A DNA stretch of 64,000 bases from Rubellimicrobium rubrum. GTDB lineage: Bacteria; Pseudomonadota; Alphaproteobacteria; Rhodobacterales; Rhodobacteraceae. The stretch is taken from positions 60,288-124,287 of the forward strand of contig NZ_VDFU01000014.1 of NCBI RefSeq assembly GCF_006152115.1. Direction: 5' to 3'. A program made the translations under genes and the position numbers. Shown one piece after another: positions 56,854 to 63,930 of this stretch (position 1 is the first letter of the stretch; the number at the start of each line of letters is the position of its first letter). The notes under the pieces are model-generated. The model searched no databases, was not told the DNA's origin, and saw only the letters and a program-made list of their open reading frames with translations.

Positions 56854-57503
56854 TTACTCCCCCAGTGGCTCAAGCCTGCGCGCCACCTTTTCACGCAGCC
56901 CGGCGAGGTAGCGCGCCACCTCTCCGTCGTCCGTCTCGATCAACCGCACCCGCAGGGGCGCCTCCTCGAAGTCGGGCCGGTGCTCCTCGCTCATGGGCTC
57001 GCCCAGCTGATACCATCGGCTCCAGGTGCGCGCCCACCGGCGCTGTGGTCGAGGCCCAGGAGCGGCGAGGTGCAGATCCAGGTGCTGGGCAGGCGGGGGT
57101 GGCCCGTGACTCGGCCTGCAAGCACCAGGTCCCCGAACCGGGCGATACCGGGCGCCCAGAGCGACAGGACGGGAGCCTCAGCCAGTTCCTCGGGCGCAGG
57201 TCCTCGCTCCACGAGCGCAAAGAGGCCCGCTAGGCGAAAGGCATGCTCCAACTGCCGGGCCACGAGGACCAGGAGCCGCTCCCAATCGGCTCGCTCCACC
57301 TCCGCGCAGCCAAGCGGCACGAGGGTGCCATAGACGTCCGGGTGCTCCAGCAGGTGGGCCCGCCAGACGGCAGGCAGGTCGGCGAGCCGAACGGGTGCGC
57401 CGGGGTTGGTGAGCAGGGGCTCGGCGCTTTGGCTCAGGTCCTGGAGCGCCGCGGCAACGGCCGTGGGCAGGGTGGGCGGGGTTTGCAGACGAACCATGGC
57501 CAT
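56854..57503 (-). pseudogene. DUF6634-like protein gene with a frameshift
   Basis: From the ATG at 57503 (GGAGG 10 nt upstream) the frame reads 170 residues, including LSLWAPGIARFGDLVLAGRVTGHPRLPSTWICTSPLLGLDHSA, then derails and stops at 56991. The adjacent frame carries the expected continuation VGARTWSRWYQLGEP and runs to a stop at 56854 (…LIETDDGEVARYLAGL…VARRLEPLGE). The pattern GxVxGHPxxxxxxxxTSPLLGLD…ARTWSRWYxLGEP is that of DUF6634 proteins seen in Rhodobacterales. The shift is near 57037-57040 (CCGG/GGTGGG), where removing one base restores one ~215-residue protein. Alternatively the last 46 residues (56854-56994) could be a separate ATGA-coupled gene. Confidence 0.55.
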
Positions 57504-57566
57504 CAGTGGCACACCTCCGTAGTCTCATAGATTGAAGTCCACTCGCTGTGGACCTGATCAACGTCT

Positions 57567-57600
57567 GAGAGGCACCCAATCCGATTCATGGATGCCTCTC
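57567..57600. repeat. 11-bp imperfect inverted repeat beyond the integrase gene
   Basis: GAGAGGCACCC at 57567-57577 and GGATGCCTCTC at 57590-57600 pair with a single C-A mismatch around a 12-nt loop. It lies 22 nt past the integrase stop codon, where an attachment site or terminator is expected. No T-run is present in either direction. The arms do not match the tRNA-Gln 3' end. Confidence 0.45.
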
Positions 57601-57622
57601 TGATTGCTCCAAAGACCTAGCG

Positions 57623-58702
57623 CTACTCCGCCGTTCTCATTTCGCGCTTCAGAACCTTCTCAAGGATCCCGTCAGCCATGTCGGGATCGAGCGCGGCATA
57701 GCGCTCGAGCATGTGCGCGGCGTGCTGGAAGCTCCAGCCCATGTGGGTTGCGAGCTCACTGAGGGAGCAGTTGGCCCGCACTAGGCGCGTGACGGCCGTT
57801 CCACGAGCATCGTAGAGCCGCAGCTCCTTACGGATCCCGAGGAAGTCCCGCCAAAAGGAGATGAGCTGGCCCATCGAGTCAGTCTTCTCGAAAGGCTTGC
57901 CTTCCGAGGTGACGATGATCCGCTCTTGGTCGGCCGGCAGCTCGGCGATGAGCGTGGCGAGGCGAGGCGTCACTGGCACCGAGGCATAGTTCCGCTTGCG
58001 GCTCTTTCGCGTGCGCAGGAGGATTCTGGCCTGGTCGCTATTCCTCCTCTCGATGTCCTTACGCGAGAAGACCTGCAGATCCCCTGGACGGAAGCCCGTT
58101 TCGACCGCCGCGACGAGGATGCGTCCGACATAGACAGGCGCTCCTGCAACGAACTGATCGATCTCCGCCTGAGTCCAGATAATGTGGGCACGATTGGACT
58201 TCGTGCGCCTCTTGATCTTGAGGAGATGGTGCTCTCCGATCAGCCCCCGATCATAGGCGAAGGAGATGATGCGCTGCATCGTCGCCATCATCTGGTCGCC
58301 CGTTCCTTCGGAGAAGCTATCCCTCCACCGCATGATCTGGGCGCGGATGCGCTTGTCCTCGAACGCTTCGATCGGCGCTCGGCCGAACACATCCTCGATA
58401 CCTTTCGGGCGAACGATGTTCTGGCGGTGATCCCTCTGGGTGCGGACCCCCAACTGGGCGAACTCGGACGACGAGAGGAACTCGTCGATCACTTTCTGGA
58501 ACGTGCCCCTCGTCTCGATCAGGCTGTTCGTCGCCGCGCGATAGGCCTCGACGTAGTCGATCGAGTGGACGCTGAACGGCTTCGATCGGTCCCAGATGCG
58601 GGGACCGCCACGCCAGGCGTAGTGATACTCGGCGAGGGATCCGTCGGCGAGGCGTTTCCGGACCTTGTGAATGCCCTTGAGCTTGACATGAACCCTAGCC
58701 AC
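57623..58702 (-). CDS. Tyrosine-recombinase integrase
   Basis: 359 residues from a GTG at 58702, inside the end of the preceding small gene (8-nt overlap); a longer frame to 58792 begins with an unlikely basic stretch. Catalytic residues in GTG numbering: Arg205 (ETGFRPGDL), Arg300 (LYDARGTAVTRL), His320 before GWS, and Tyr335 (MLERYAALD). The usual His of the HxxR box is Tyr297, a substitution found in several alphaproteobacterial integrases. A SAM-like core-binding domain precedes (~65-165). It would integrate or excise the island or a part of it. It is 8 kb from the tRNA, so it may belong to a separate inner element. Confidence 0.88.
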   Translation of the reverse strand: MARVHVKLKGIHKVRKRLADGSLAEYHYAWRGGPRIWDRSKPFSVHSIDYVEAYRAATNSLIETRGTFQKVIDEFLSSSEFAQLGVRTQRDHRQNIVRPKGIEDVFGRAPIEAFEDKRIRAQIMRWRDSFSEGTGDQMMATMQRIISFAYDRGLIGEHHLLKIKRRTKSNRAHIIWTQAEIDQFVAGAPVYVGRILVAAVETGFRPGDLQVFSRKDIERRNSDQARILLRTRKSRKRNYASVPVTPRLATLIAELPADQERIIVTSEGKPFEKTDSMGQLISFWRDFLGIRKELRLYDARGTAVTRLVRANCSLSELATHMGWSFQHAAHMLERYAALDPDMADGILEKVLKREMRTAE

Positions 58703-58952
58703 GGCGCGAGAACCATTCGTCGACGGACGAGGCGTTGCCCGACGGCGCCTCTGGGCCGGGCTTGGTCTGGATTTGGATCTTCTGATCATCAAAGGTCACG
58801 CTGTAGATCGTCAGCCCGAGCTCCTCGACCGTGCGGACGGCACGCTTGATCTCGGCGGCGGTGACCTTCTTGCGATAGGGCCCGCGGGCGCGGGTCGTGG
58901 GGCGAGGCTCAGCCTCCCCGAACAGGTGGTGGATTTTCGACACGTTCAGCAT
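58695..58952 (-). CDS. Small conserved protein upstream of the integrase
   Basis: 85 residues overlapping the integrase start. The middle (AAEIKRAVRTVEELGLTIYSVTFDDQKIQIQTK) is a helix followed by two strands, a pattern seen in many short proteins encoded beside alphaproteobacterial integrases. The Arg/Lys-rich run TTRARGPYRKKVTAAE could contact DNA, and a role as recombination directionality factor is possible but not shown. It is transcribed with the integrase. Confidence 0.6.
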   Translation of the reverse strand: MLNVSKIHHLFGEAEPRPTTRARGPYRKKVTAAEIKRAVRTVEELGLTIYSVTFDDQKIQIQTKPGPEAPSGNASSVDEWFSRRG

Positions 58953-59655
58953 CCCGAACTCGATACGAGGTCAGGCGGGCCGAGGTGCTTCGTCTTGCTC
59001 TATTAGGGGAGGGCTCGACTCGGCATCGGACCCGCCGGCAAGGCGGTCCGAGGACCGGGTATGAGCACAAGGTTGAAATCCGCGCCCTGGAGGCGCTCGA
59101 AGTCTTGAAGGTTCATGGCAGGTTCCGAACTCGCTCGGCGCCCGCCACCCGTCTATCAACGAGGGTCAGGCACCCGTGTGCCCCATGGATCGTTGACGCG
59201 GTATCACGGCGACCTCCCAAGTTCGTGGGAGGAACGTACGACAGTCTCCTTGACGAAAGCAAGCGGTCTTGAAGAGCAGTTTGGACGAATGGGTCCATGG
59301 GTCTGCTCACGTCCGGCAGGTTCGTCAATGCTGCCGGATGACGTGCGAAAAGATCTCCGTTGCGCGTCGAGTGCCATCGGGGACATTCTCCGTCCATGGA
59401 AAGCCTACTCACCATAGCTGCGGCCTGATCGCGGGCGCCGGATACGGCAGGACAGACGACGCGCCATTCCGGGGATCATCCCCGATGCCAAAGCATCGAC
59501 CCGGCATATCCACTGTTCGGCGATGACGGATGCGGCGCAGCCTCACGCACAATTCGTGTGGCCGGCCTGCAACTTGGGCTCGTGTTTCTCGCGGCCCCAC
59601 AGGTTGCCCACATCGTTCAGGTTCTCTGCCTTTGCAGAATGGAAGAAAGCAAGAT
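58953..59655. other. 703-nt stretch with no gene I can support
   Basis: Both strands hold open frames of 60 to 100 codons (for example 58985-59272 and 59115-59417 on the plus strand), but none has a ribosome binding site, a recognisable domain or codon use that sets it apart from its reverse complement. It separates the integrase operon from the type I methylase remnant and may be junction debris between two inserted segments. Confidence 0.4.
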
Positions 59656-59883
59656 ATGACGGCTGACATGAGCGAGATGTTCCCGGACCCCACAAAGACG
59701 GCCAACCTCAACCTGAAGGTCTCCGAGGACGCGCGGTGGGCCTTCAAGGAGCTTTGCGTGCGGCACCGGATGAGCCAGGTCGATGGCTTCCGCCTCGCGG
59801 TCAGGCTCCTCGAGGAGCATCTGAAGGGCGCCGACGCCCAGCATGGGTCTGCGAGGACCGAAGGAACAGCAGACAGGGCTTGA
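59656..59883 (+). CDS. Small ribbon-helix-helix-like protein
   Basis: 75 residues from the ATG at 59656. The core TANLNLKVSEDARWAFKELCVRHRMSQVDGFRLAVRLLEEHL has a short strand followed by two helices, as in ParG/CopG-type ribbon-helix-helix DNA-binding proteins. Its stop overlaps the TTG start of the HsdM-like fragment by 4 nt, so it may have been a regulator or partner gene of a type I restriction operon or a plasmid-type partition gene. The 250 nt upstream hold no gene. Confidence 0.6.
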   Translation: MTADMSEMFPDPTKTANLNLKVSEDARWAFKELCVRHRMSQVDGFRLAVRLLEEHLKGADAQHGSARTEGTADRA

Positions 59884-60272
59884 GCGCCGAGACGATCAAC
59901 ACCAACGCCAACCTGCTGTGGTCGGTCGCGGAGCTCCTTCGGGGCGACTTCAAGCAGCACGAATATGGCGGCGTCATCCTGCCCTTTGTCCTGATCCGCC
60001 GCCTCGACTGCCTGCTCGAGGGCAACAAAGAAGCCGTGCGCGCCGTTGCAGAGTCCCTCCCCCCGGAGACTGACCCGGAGGCACGGGACGCCATCCTGCA
60101 AGCGGCGGCCGGGGGTGCGGTCTACAACACCTCGCCCTTCACCCTGCAAGACCTCTTCGATCAAAAGGACACCAACCTTCGGCCGAACCTCATCAATTAC
60201 CTCGCGGGCTTCAGCGCGAATGTGCGCGACGTGCTCCTGGAGCGGTTCAAGCTGCCAAAGGTCCTGCAGTAG
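59880..60272 (+). pseudogene. Truncated type I restriction-modification methylase (HsdM N-terminus)
   Basis: 130 residues from a TTG at 59880 overlapping the preceding stop. INTNANLLWSVAELLRGDFKQHEYGGVILPFVLIRRLDCLLEGNK is the typical start of HsdM, and PFTLQDLFDQKDTNLRPNLINYLAGFSANVRDVLLERF follows as in full-length enzymes. The frame stops at residue 130 (KLPKVLQ), well before the SAM-binding and NPPY motifs of a ~500-residue methylase. No hsdS or hsdR with catalytic motifs follows, so this is a remnant. Confidence 0.75.
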
Positions 60273-60325
60273 CTCGAGGAAGCACAAAGTCTTTCTTCGT
60301 CCGCTTCGAGGCGGTCTGGGCTGCC

Positions 60326-60541
60326 ATGCTGGCGGACGAGACCTTAGCCGAGATGCTTCGCAATAGTGACCCCGACGTCGTCCGGCCGCGCTTCGACGCC
60401 GAGTTCATGCGGCGCGCAGTGCAGGCCTTCCAGCGCGACCGCGCCATGCAGGGGGCGTTCCTGCAAGACCGGGAGGCCCGCGAGATGCTGATGCGACTCA
60501 TGTTCGGCCGCGCGATCCGGGCCGCGAACCAGCCGGCCTGA
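60326..60541 (+). CDS. Short hypothetical, possibly the 3' remnant of a larger gene
   Basis: 71 residues from the ATG at 60326. The same frame is open for at least 15 codons upstream and reads sensibly there (SFFVRFEAVWAAMLADE), which suggests the C-terminus of a longer lost protein. The sequence ends LMRLMFGRAIRAANQPA and is helical and charged. It lies 53 nt after the HsdM fragment, so a deletion that joined the start of hsdM to the end of a downstream gene would explain both. Homology not recognised. Confidence 0.4.
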   Translation: MLADETLAEMLRNSDPDVVRPRFDAEFMRRAVQAFQRDRAMQGAFLQDREAREMLMRLMFGRAIRAANQPA

Positions 60542-60595
60542 GTCGCCTGTCAGTTGCGCCGCACTCCAGAAAGGTCTCATGAGGAGGCTTCGAGC

Positions 60596-60703
60596 ATGAC
60601 ACTGGATTTGGGCCACAAGCTGCCCCGAACCCAAGCCTGCAAGGCGTTAGGCCTTGCCGTCGGCTGGCCGGTCCCGAGACCTCTGCGTCAGGTGACCGCA
60701 TGA
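60596..60703 (+). CDS. Possible 35-residue reading frame
   Basis: MTLDLGHKLPRTQACKALGL is the start of a 35-residue frame with a strong GAGGAGG site 8 nt upstream. The composition (GHKLPRTQACKALGLAVGWPVPRPLRQ) is unremarkable, and I know no family. It may be a chance frame or a small gene before the Abi_2 locus. Confidence 0.25.
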   Translation: MTLDLGHKLPRTQACKALGLAVGWPVPRPLRQVTA

Positions 60704-60772
60704 TTTCTTCGTCGAACCTGGGGCGGCGTTATTGCTTTCTTCAGACTTCGGAGCTACAACCTGTATCAACAA

Positions 60773-60827
60773 AACCCGCCACGCCTCGGACGAAGCTTCG
60801 GCTTCGCACTGCGCACCCCGGCGGGTT
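60773..60827 (+). ncRNA. Candidate structured RNA element upstream of the Abi_2 gene
   Basis: AACCCGCC at 60773-60780 pairs exactly with GGCGGGTT at 60820-60827. Inside lies CGAAGC-TTCG-GCTTCG (60791-60806), a 6-bp stem capped by a UUCG tetraloop, one of the most stable RNA hairpins. The outer stem is followed by ACTTCATTTTGGG. The whole could be a terminator-like barrier or a folded leader/ncRNA. It lies 49 nt before the Abi_2 ATG. Confidence 0.45.
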
Positions 60828-60847
60828 ACTTCATTTTGGGACCTCGG

Positions 60848-60878
60848 CATCGACGCCCCATCGTGAGATGCGTCGATG
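60848..60878 (+). promoter_or_regulatory. Inverted repeat enclosing the Abi_2 start codon
   Basis: CATCGACGC at 60848-60856 and its exact complement GCGTCGATG at 60870-60878 flank a 13-nt loop. The last three bases of the 3' arm are the Abi_2 start ATG (60876-60878), and the only SD-like bases (GTGAG) fall in the loop. In RNA this would hide the start codon; in DNA it could be an operator. Either would keep the HEPN protein low. Confidence 0.6.
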
Positions 60879-61778
60879 AAGTTCACGAAGCCCGCCACGT
60901 CTGTCGATGAGCAGCTTGCCTTGCTGCGACGCCGCGGCCTTCGGATCGACGATGAGGCCGAGGCGCGCCACCACCTGATCTGCATCTCCTACTACCGGCT
61001 CCGCGCCTACTGGCTGCCTTTCGAGGTGCCCGCTGCCGCCGGGGACCATGCCTTCCGACCAGGCACGTCCTTTCAGGATGTCCTCGCCCTTTACATCTTC
61101 GACCGGCAGCTGCGCCTGCTGGTGATGGATGCGGTAGAGCGGGTCGAGGTGGCGTTTCGCGCAGGCTGGGCGCATGGGCTGGCGGTGAACCATGGATCGC
61201 ACGGCTACCTCAAGCCCGAGCTCTACGACGATCTCAGGCACTTCCAAGTGGCCGTTGATAACCTGCACGACGACTTCCAGAGATCGCGCGACACCTTCGC
61301 CGAGCACTACCGCCAGACCTACGACGACCCAGAACTTCCCCCTGTCTGGATGGCGGCCGAGATCATGTCCTTTGGCCAGCTCTCCAAGTGGATCGACAAC
61401 CTGAAGTTCAGGAGCGACCGGCAGGCGATCGCAAGGCTCTTCGGCCTTGATGAGAAGGTGCTCGTCTCGTTCGCTCACCACATGAGCTACGTCCGGAACA
61501 TTTGCGCCCACCATGGGCGGCTCTGGAACCGGCGGATGGTGGTGAAGATGCGAGTGCCCAAGGCCCCGATCTCAGTTGGGGCGTCCATGAAGGACGCGCC
61601 CGAGAGCCTGCTCTACAACACCCTGACGATGCTCGAGCACCTCATGACGGTTATCTCCCCGGGTTCAGGCTGGCGGAAAAGAGTGGTGGACCTGGTCGAT
61701 TCATGCCCGCTCGCTCAGCCATCCGCGATGGGCTTTCCTGAGGACTGGCGCAGGCGACCGGCGTGGAGAGTAGACTGA
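60876..61778 (+). CDS. Abi_2-family (AbiD/AbiF-like) abortive-infection HEPN protein
   Basis: 300 residues. Starts KPATSVDEQLALLRRRGLRIDD, then HLICISYYRLRAYWLPFE and FQDVLALYIFDRQLRLLVMDAVERVEVAFRAGW, all typical of Abi_2. Two intact HEPN RNase motifs (RX4H) are visible: Arg95-His100 and Arg207-His212 (RNICAHHGRLWNR). Abi_2 proteins are abortive-infection RNases related to Cas13 HEPN domains; activity halts growth of infected cells. Its start codon lies in an inverted repeat and a structured element lies upstream, suggesting tight control. No protein antitoxin gene is adjacent. Confidence 0.88.
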   Translation: MKFTKPATSVDEQLALLRRRGLRIDDEAEARHHLICISYYRLRAYWLPFEVPAAAGDHAFRPGTSFQDVLALYIFDRQLRLLVMDAVERVEVAFRAGWAHGLAVNHGSHGYLKPELYDDLRHFQVAVDNLHDDFQRSRDTFAEHYRQTYDDPELPPVWMAAEIMSFGQLSKWIDNLKFRSDRQAIARLFGLDEKVLVSFAHHMSYVRNICAHHGRLWNRRMVVKMRVPKAPISVGASMKDAPESLLYNTLTMLEHLMTVISPGSGWRKRVVDLVDSCPLAQPSAMGFPEDWRRRPAWRVD

Positions 61779-61892
61779 TAATCCGGGGATGACACGTGCG
61801 CCTTGTGCGATAGGCTCGTGCCGTGGAGATCCTCATGAACAACTTCTCCGACCGAGACTTGCTGCGGGGTTAGAAGGTCATGTGGGGAGGCA

Positions 61893-63137
61893 TCATGTCT
61901 CAGGGCCGCTCGCGCGGAGCGCCTCGCACTCCCGCTGATGCCGTAGAATGGCATCTGTCCTCTCCTGATCCGAGAGAGCTCTAGACTCCCGGGCAGCCCA
62001 TCCCCTCGCGATCGGTGCAGGCTCCGGGCTGTAGTGCGATCGAACATAGCGCCGGTTGATGTAGCCGGTTCCGACGAAGTTCTTGGCTATCTCGAGAGCC
62101 CCGGGACCAATGATCTCGTAAGCTCGCTCACGGAGCCTGCGCGCTTCGGGAGATGACCCCTCCCAGTAGCTCGGGTCAGAGCCGCCGTCATCCAGGCGGA
62201 TCGACGGATCCGCGTGCCACGGACCAGGTCCGTATATCCCGATGTTGACGCGGTGCATGCCGGCCTCATGCGAGATCACCTCGGCCGTGCCCATGGCGAG
62301 CTTCTGAAGCCAGGTTATCCGTCGATCCGGCACGCTCCAGAGCCGATGAGGAAGGTGGCGATCTTCATCGGTGACCTCGGGACGCAGGTAATAGTCGAGC
62401 GCGGCGTCGGAGCTGCTCTCCGGAAATGGTCCGAAAGAATACCTCCGATCAGTCCAACCACGTTCACGGGTCCGGGGATCGGTCATGGGTGGCATGCGCG
62501 CAAGGCGTGCGGCAAGCGCTTCGAGCTCGGCCTCCAGCTGCCCGCGAAGGGCTTGGAGAAGGGCGGCCGCTTCCGGCGAGCCGGCCTTGTCGGTCTTATC
62601 TGGAATGGGACTCAACTCGGCGAGCCAGCCGTGCCCCATCACGCGCAGGCGCCCCCAGCGCGCCCTCACCGGCATCTTGAGCCGAAAGGGGCCAGCAGCT
62701 TTGGTCTTGGGCCAGATTGGGGAGGGACTGGATGTCAGCACGAGCGGTGTGGGTAGGACGCAGAACCAGCGGGCAAAGCTCCGACCCATTGTCTGGCCGT
62801 AGAGAACCGAGCCATCGGCATAGAAAGCGAGTGCGTGGCGCGCACTGGGATTGCCCTCGACAGGTCCGTACTCGATGATCGCTCCCCCCATGTCTTCTTG
62901 AAAGAAAGCTACGCCCGGGACTATTCGTCCCAGGGTCGTATTTTCGTCGGAGAGGCTTCGCCAGAAGGCCGAAGTTGACTCCAAAGTGTAGGGGTTCTCT
63001 GGTCTCGCCAAAAGCGTCTCGGCGAATGCAATCCGCTCGAGCGGAACTGCGGCGCGGTGTTCCAAGGAGAAGCGGCGGGCTAAGCAGGCCATCTCCTCGG
63101 CCACGTTGGACAAGAGCTTTGTCTTGCGCCGGCTCAC
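61893..63137 (-). CDS. Uncharacterised 414-residue island protein
   Basis: Starts at a GTG (63137) behind AAGGAG at good spacing. I do not recognise the family. The first third has WRSLSDENTTLGRIVPGVAFFQEDMGGAIIEYGPVEGN, then HALAFYADGSVLYGQTMGRSFARWF. The middle has a Leu/Glu/Ala helix (LLQALRGQLEAELEALAARLARM). The final third includes ITWLQKLAMGTAEVISHEAGMHRVNIGIYGPGPWHAD. Some stretches could be a sensor fold, but no catalytic motif is clear. It converges with the Abi_2 gene, 114 nt apart. Confidence 0.6.
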   Translation of the reverse strand: MSRRKTKLLSNVAEEMACLARRFSLEHRAAVPLERIAFAETLLARPENPYTLESTSAFWRSLSDENTTLGRIVPGVAFFQEDMGGAIIEYGPVEGNPSARHALAFYADGSVLYGQTMGRSFARWFCVLPTPLVLTSSPSPIWPKTKAAGPFRLKMPVRARWGRLRVMGHGWLAELSPIPDKTDKAGSPEAAALLQALRGQLEAELEALAARLARMPPMTDPRTRERGWTDRRYSFGPFPESSSDAALDYYLRPEVTDEDRHLPHRLWSVPDRRITWLQKLAMGTAEVISHEAGMHRVNIGIYGPGPWHADPSIRLDDGGSDPSYWEGSSPEARRLRERAYEIIGPGALEIAKNFVGTGYINRRYVRSHYSPEPAPIARGWAARESRALSDQERTDAILRHQRECEALRASGPET

Positions 63138-63364
63138 CGAACGCTCCTTCTGAGTCTTACCACCCTTCGGGTTGTCTGTGATCTTGGTCAGACTGTCGAG
63201 GCTTGGGTATCGATCGTCGGCACCAAGAGTTACTCAAGGTTGCCATGCCCGCCAGGAGTTGTGTCCGCCTTTCTCTCTTTGCTGTGACGCCACACTGTTC
63301 AGCAAACGGCCGGACTCAGGAAATGTCTTGAGGCGTTCGTCCAACATGTCTACGGAAGCTCAGC

Positions 63365-63925
63365 TCACCCTAGTTGCCGCTGCAGGGTACGATACACCGT
63401 GGGCCGGGACACCGAGAAGAGCTCGGCCAGGTCGCTGATGCTGTAGTCTCCACTGTCGTGCATCCGGCGCAGCTCCTTCTGCTGGCGGTCAGACAGCTTG
63501 GGCTGCTTGCCCCTGAGCCGGCCCTTGGCGCGGGCCATGGCCATACCTTCACGGGTCCGCATCCGGATCAGGTCGGCCTCGAACTCGGCAAAGGTCGCCA
63601 AGATGTTGAAGAACAGCCGGCCTATAGGATCATAAGGGTCGTGAATGCTGGAACCGAGCTGGAGGCGCACGCCGCGACGGAGGAGCTCGTCGGCAATGGC
63701 GCGAGCATCTGGGACGGAGCGCGCGAGGCGATCAAGCTTGGGCACCACCAGCGTGTCCCCGGCCCTGACTGCCGCCAGCGCATTGTCGAGGCCCGGCCGG
63801 GCCCGGTTGGTCCCAGAGAGGCCATGGTCGGTGTAGATGCGCTCGGGCGTCACGCCCAGGCTCTCAAGCGCGGTTCTTTGGGCGGCGAGGTCCTGCTTGT
63901 CAGTCGAACAGCGGACATAGCCCAC
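63365..63925 (-). CDS. Serine recombinase (resolvase/invertase), 5' edge altered by an IS
   Basis: 186 residues from a GTG at 63925. Catalytic Ser7 in YVRCSTDKQDLAAQR, the Arg loop in VVPKLDRLARSV, and the E-helix FFNILATFAEFEADLIRMRTREGM are intact; the C-terminal helix-turn-helix is YSISDLAELFSVSRPTVYRTLQ. Homologues usually have a few more residues before GYVR. Here the insertion-sequence end begins 6 nt upstream, so the native start and promoter were lost and expression may depend on the IS. The protein itself looks functional. Confidence 0.85.
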   Translation of the reverse strand: MGYVRCSTDKQDLAAQRTALESLGVTPERIYTDHGLSGTNRARPGLDNALAAVRAGDTLVVPKLDRLARSVPDARAIADELLRRGVRLQLGSSIHDPYDPIGRLFFNILATFAEFEADLIRMRTREGMAMARAKGRLRGKQPKLSDRQQKELRRMHDSGDYSISDLAELFSVSRPTVYRTLQRQLG

Positions 63926-63930
63926 AAGAG

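Noticed and set aside
59113..59417. Overlapping 100-codon frames on both strands.
   Set aside because: Each is equally open, neither has a ribosome binding site or known motif, so I cannot support either as a gene.
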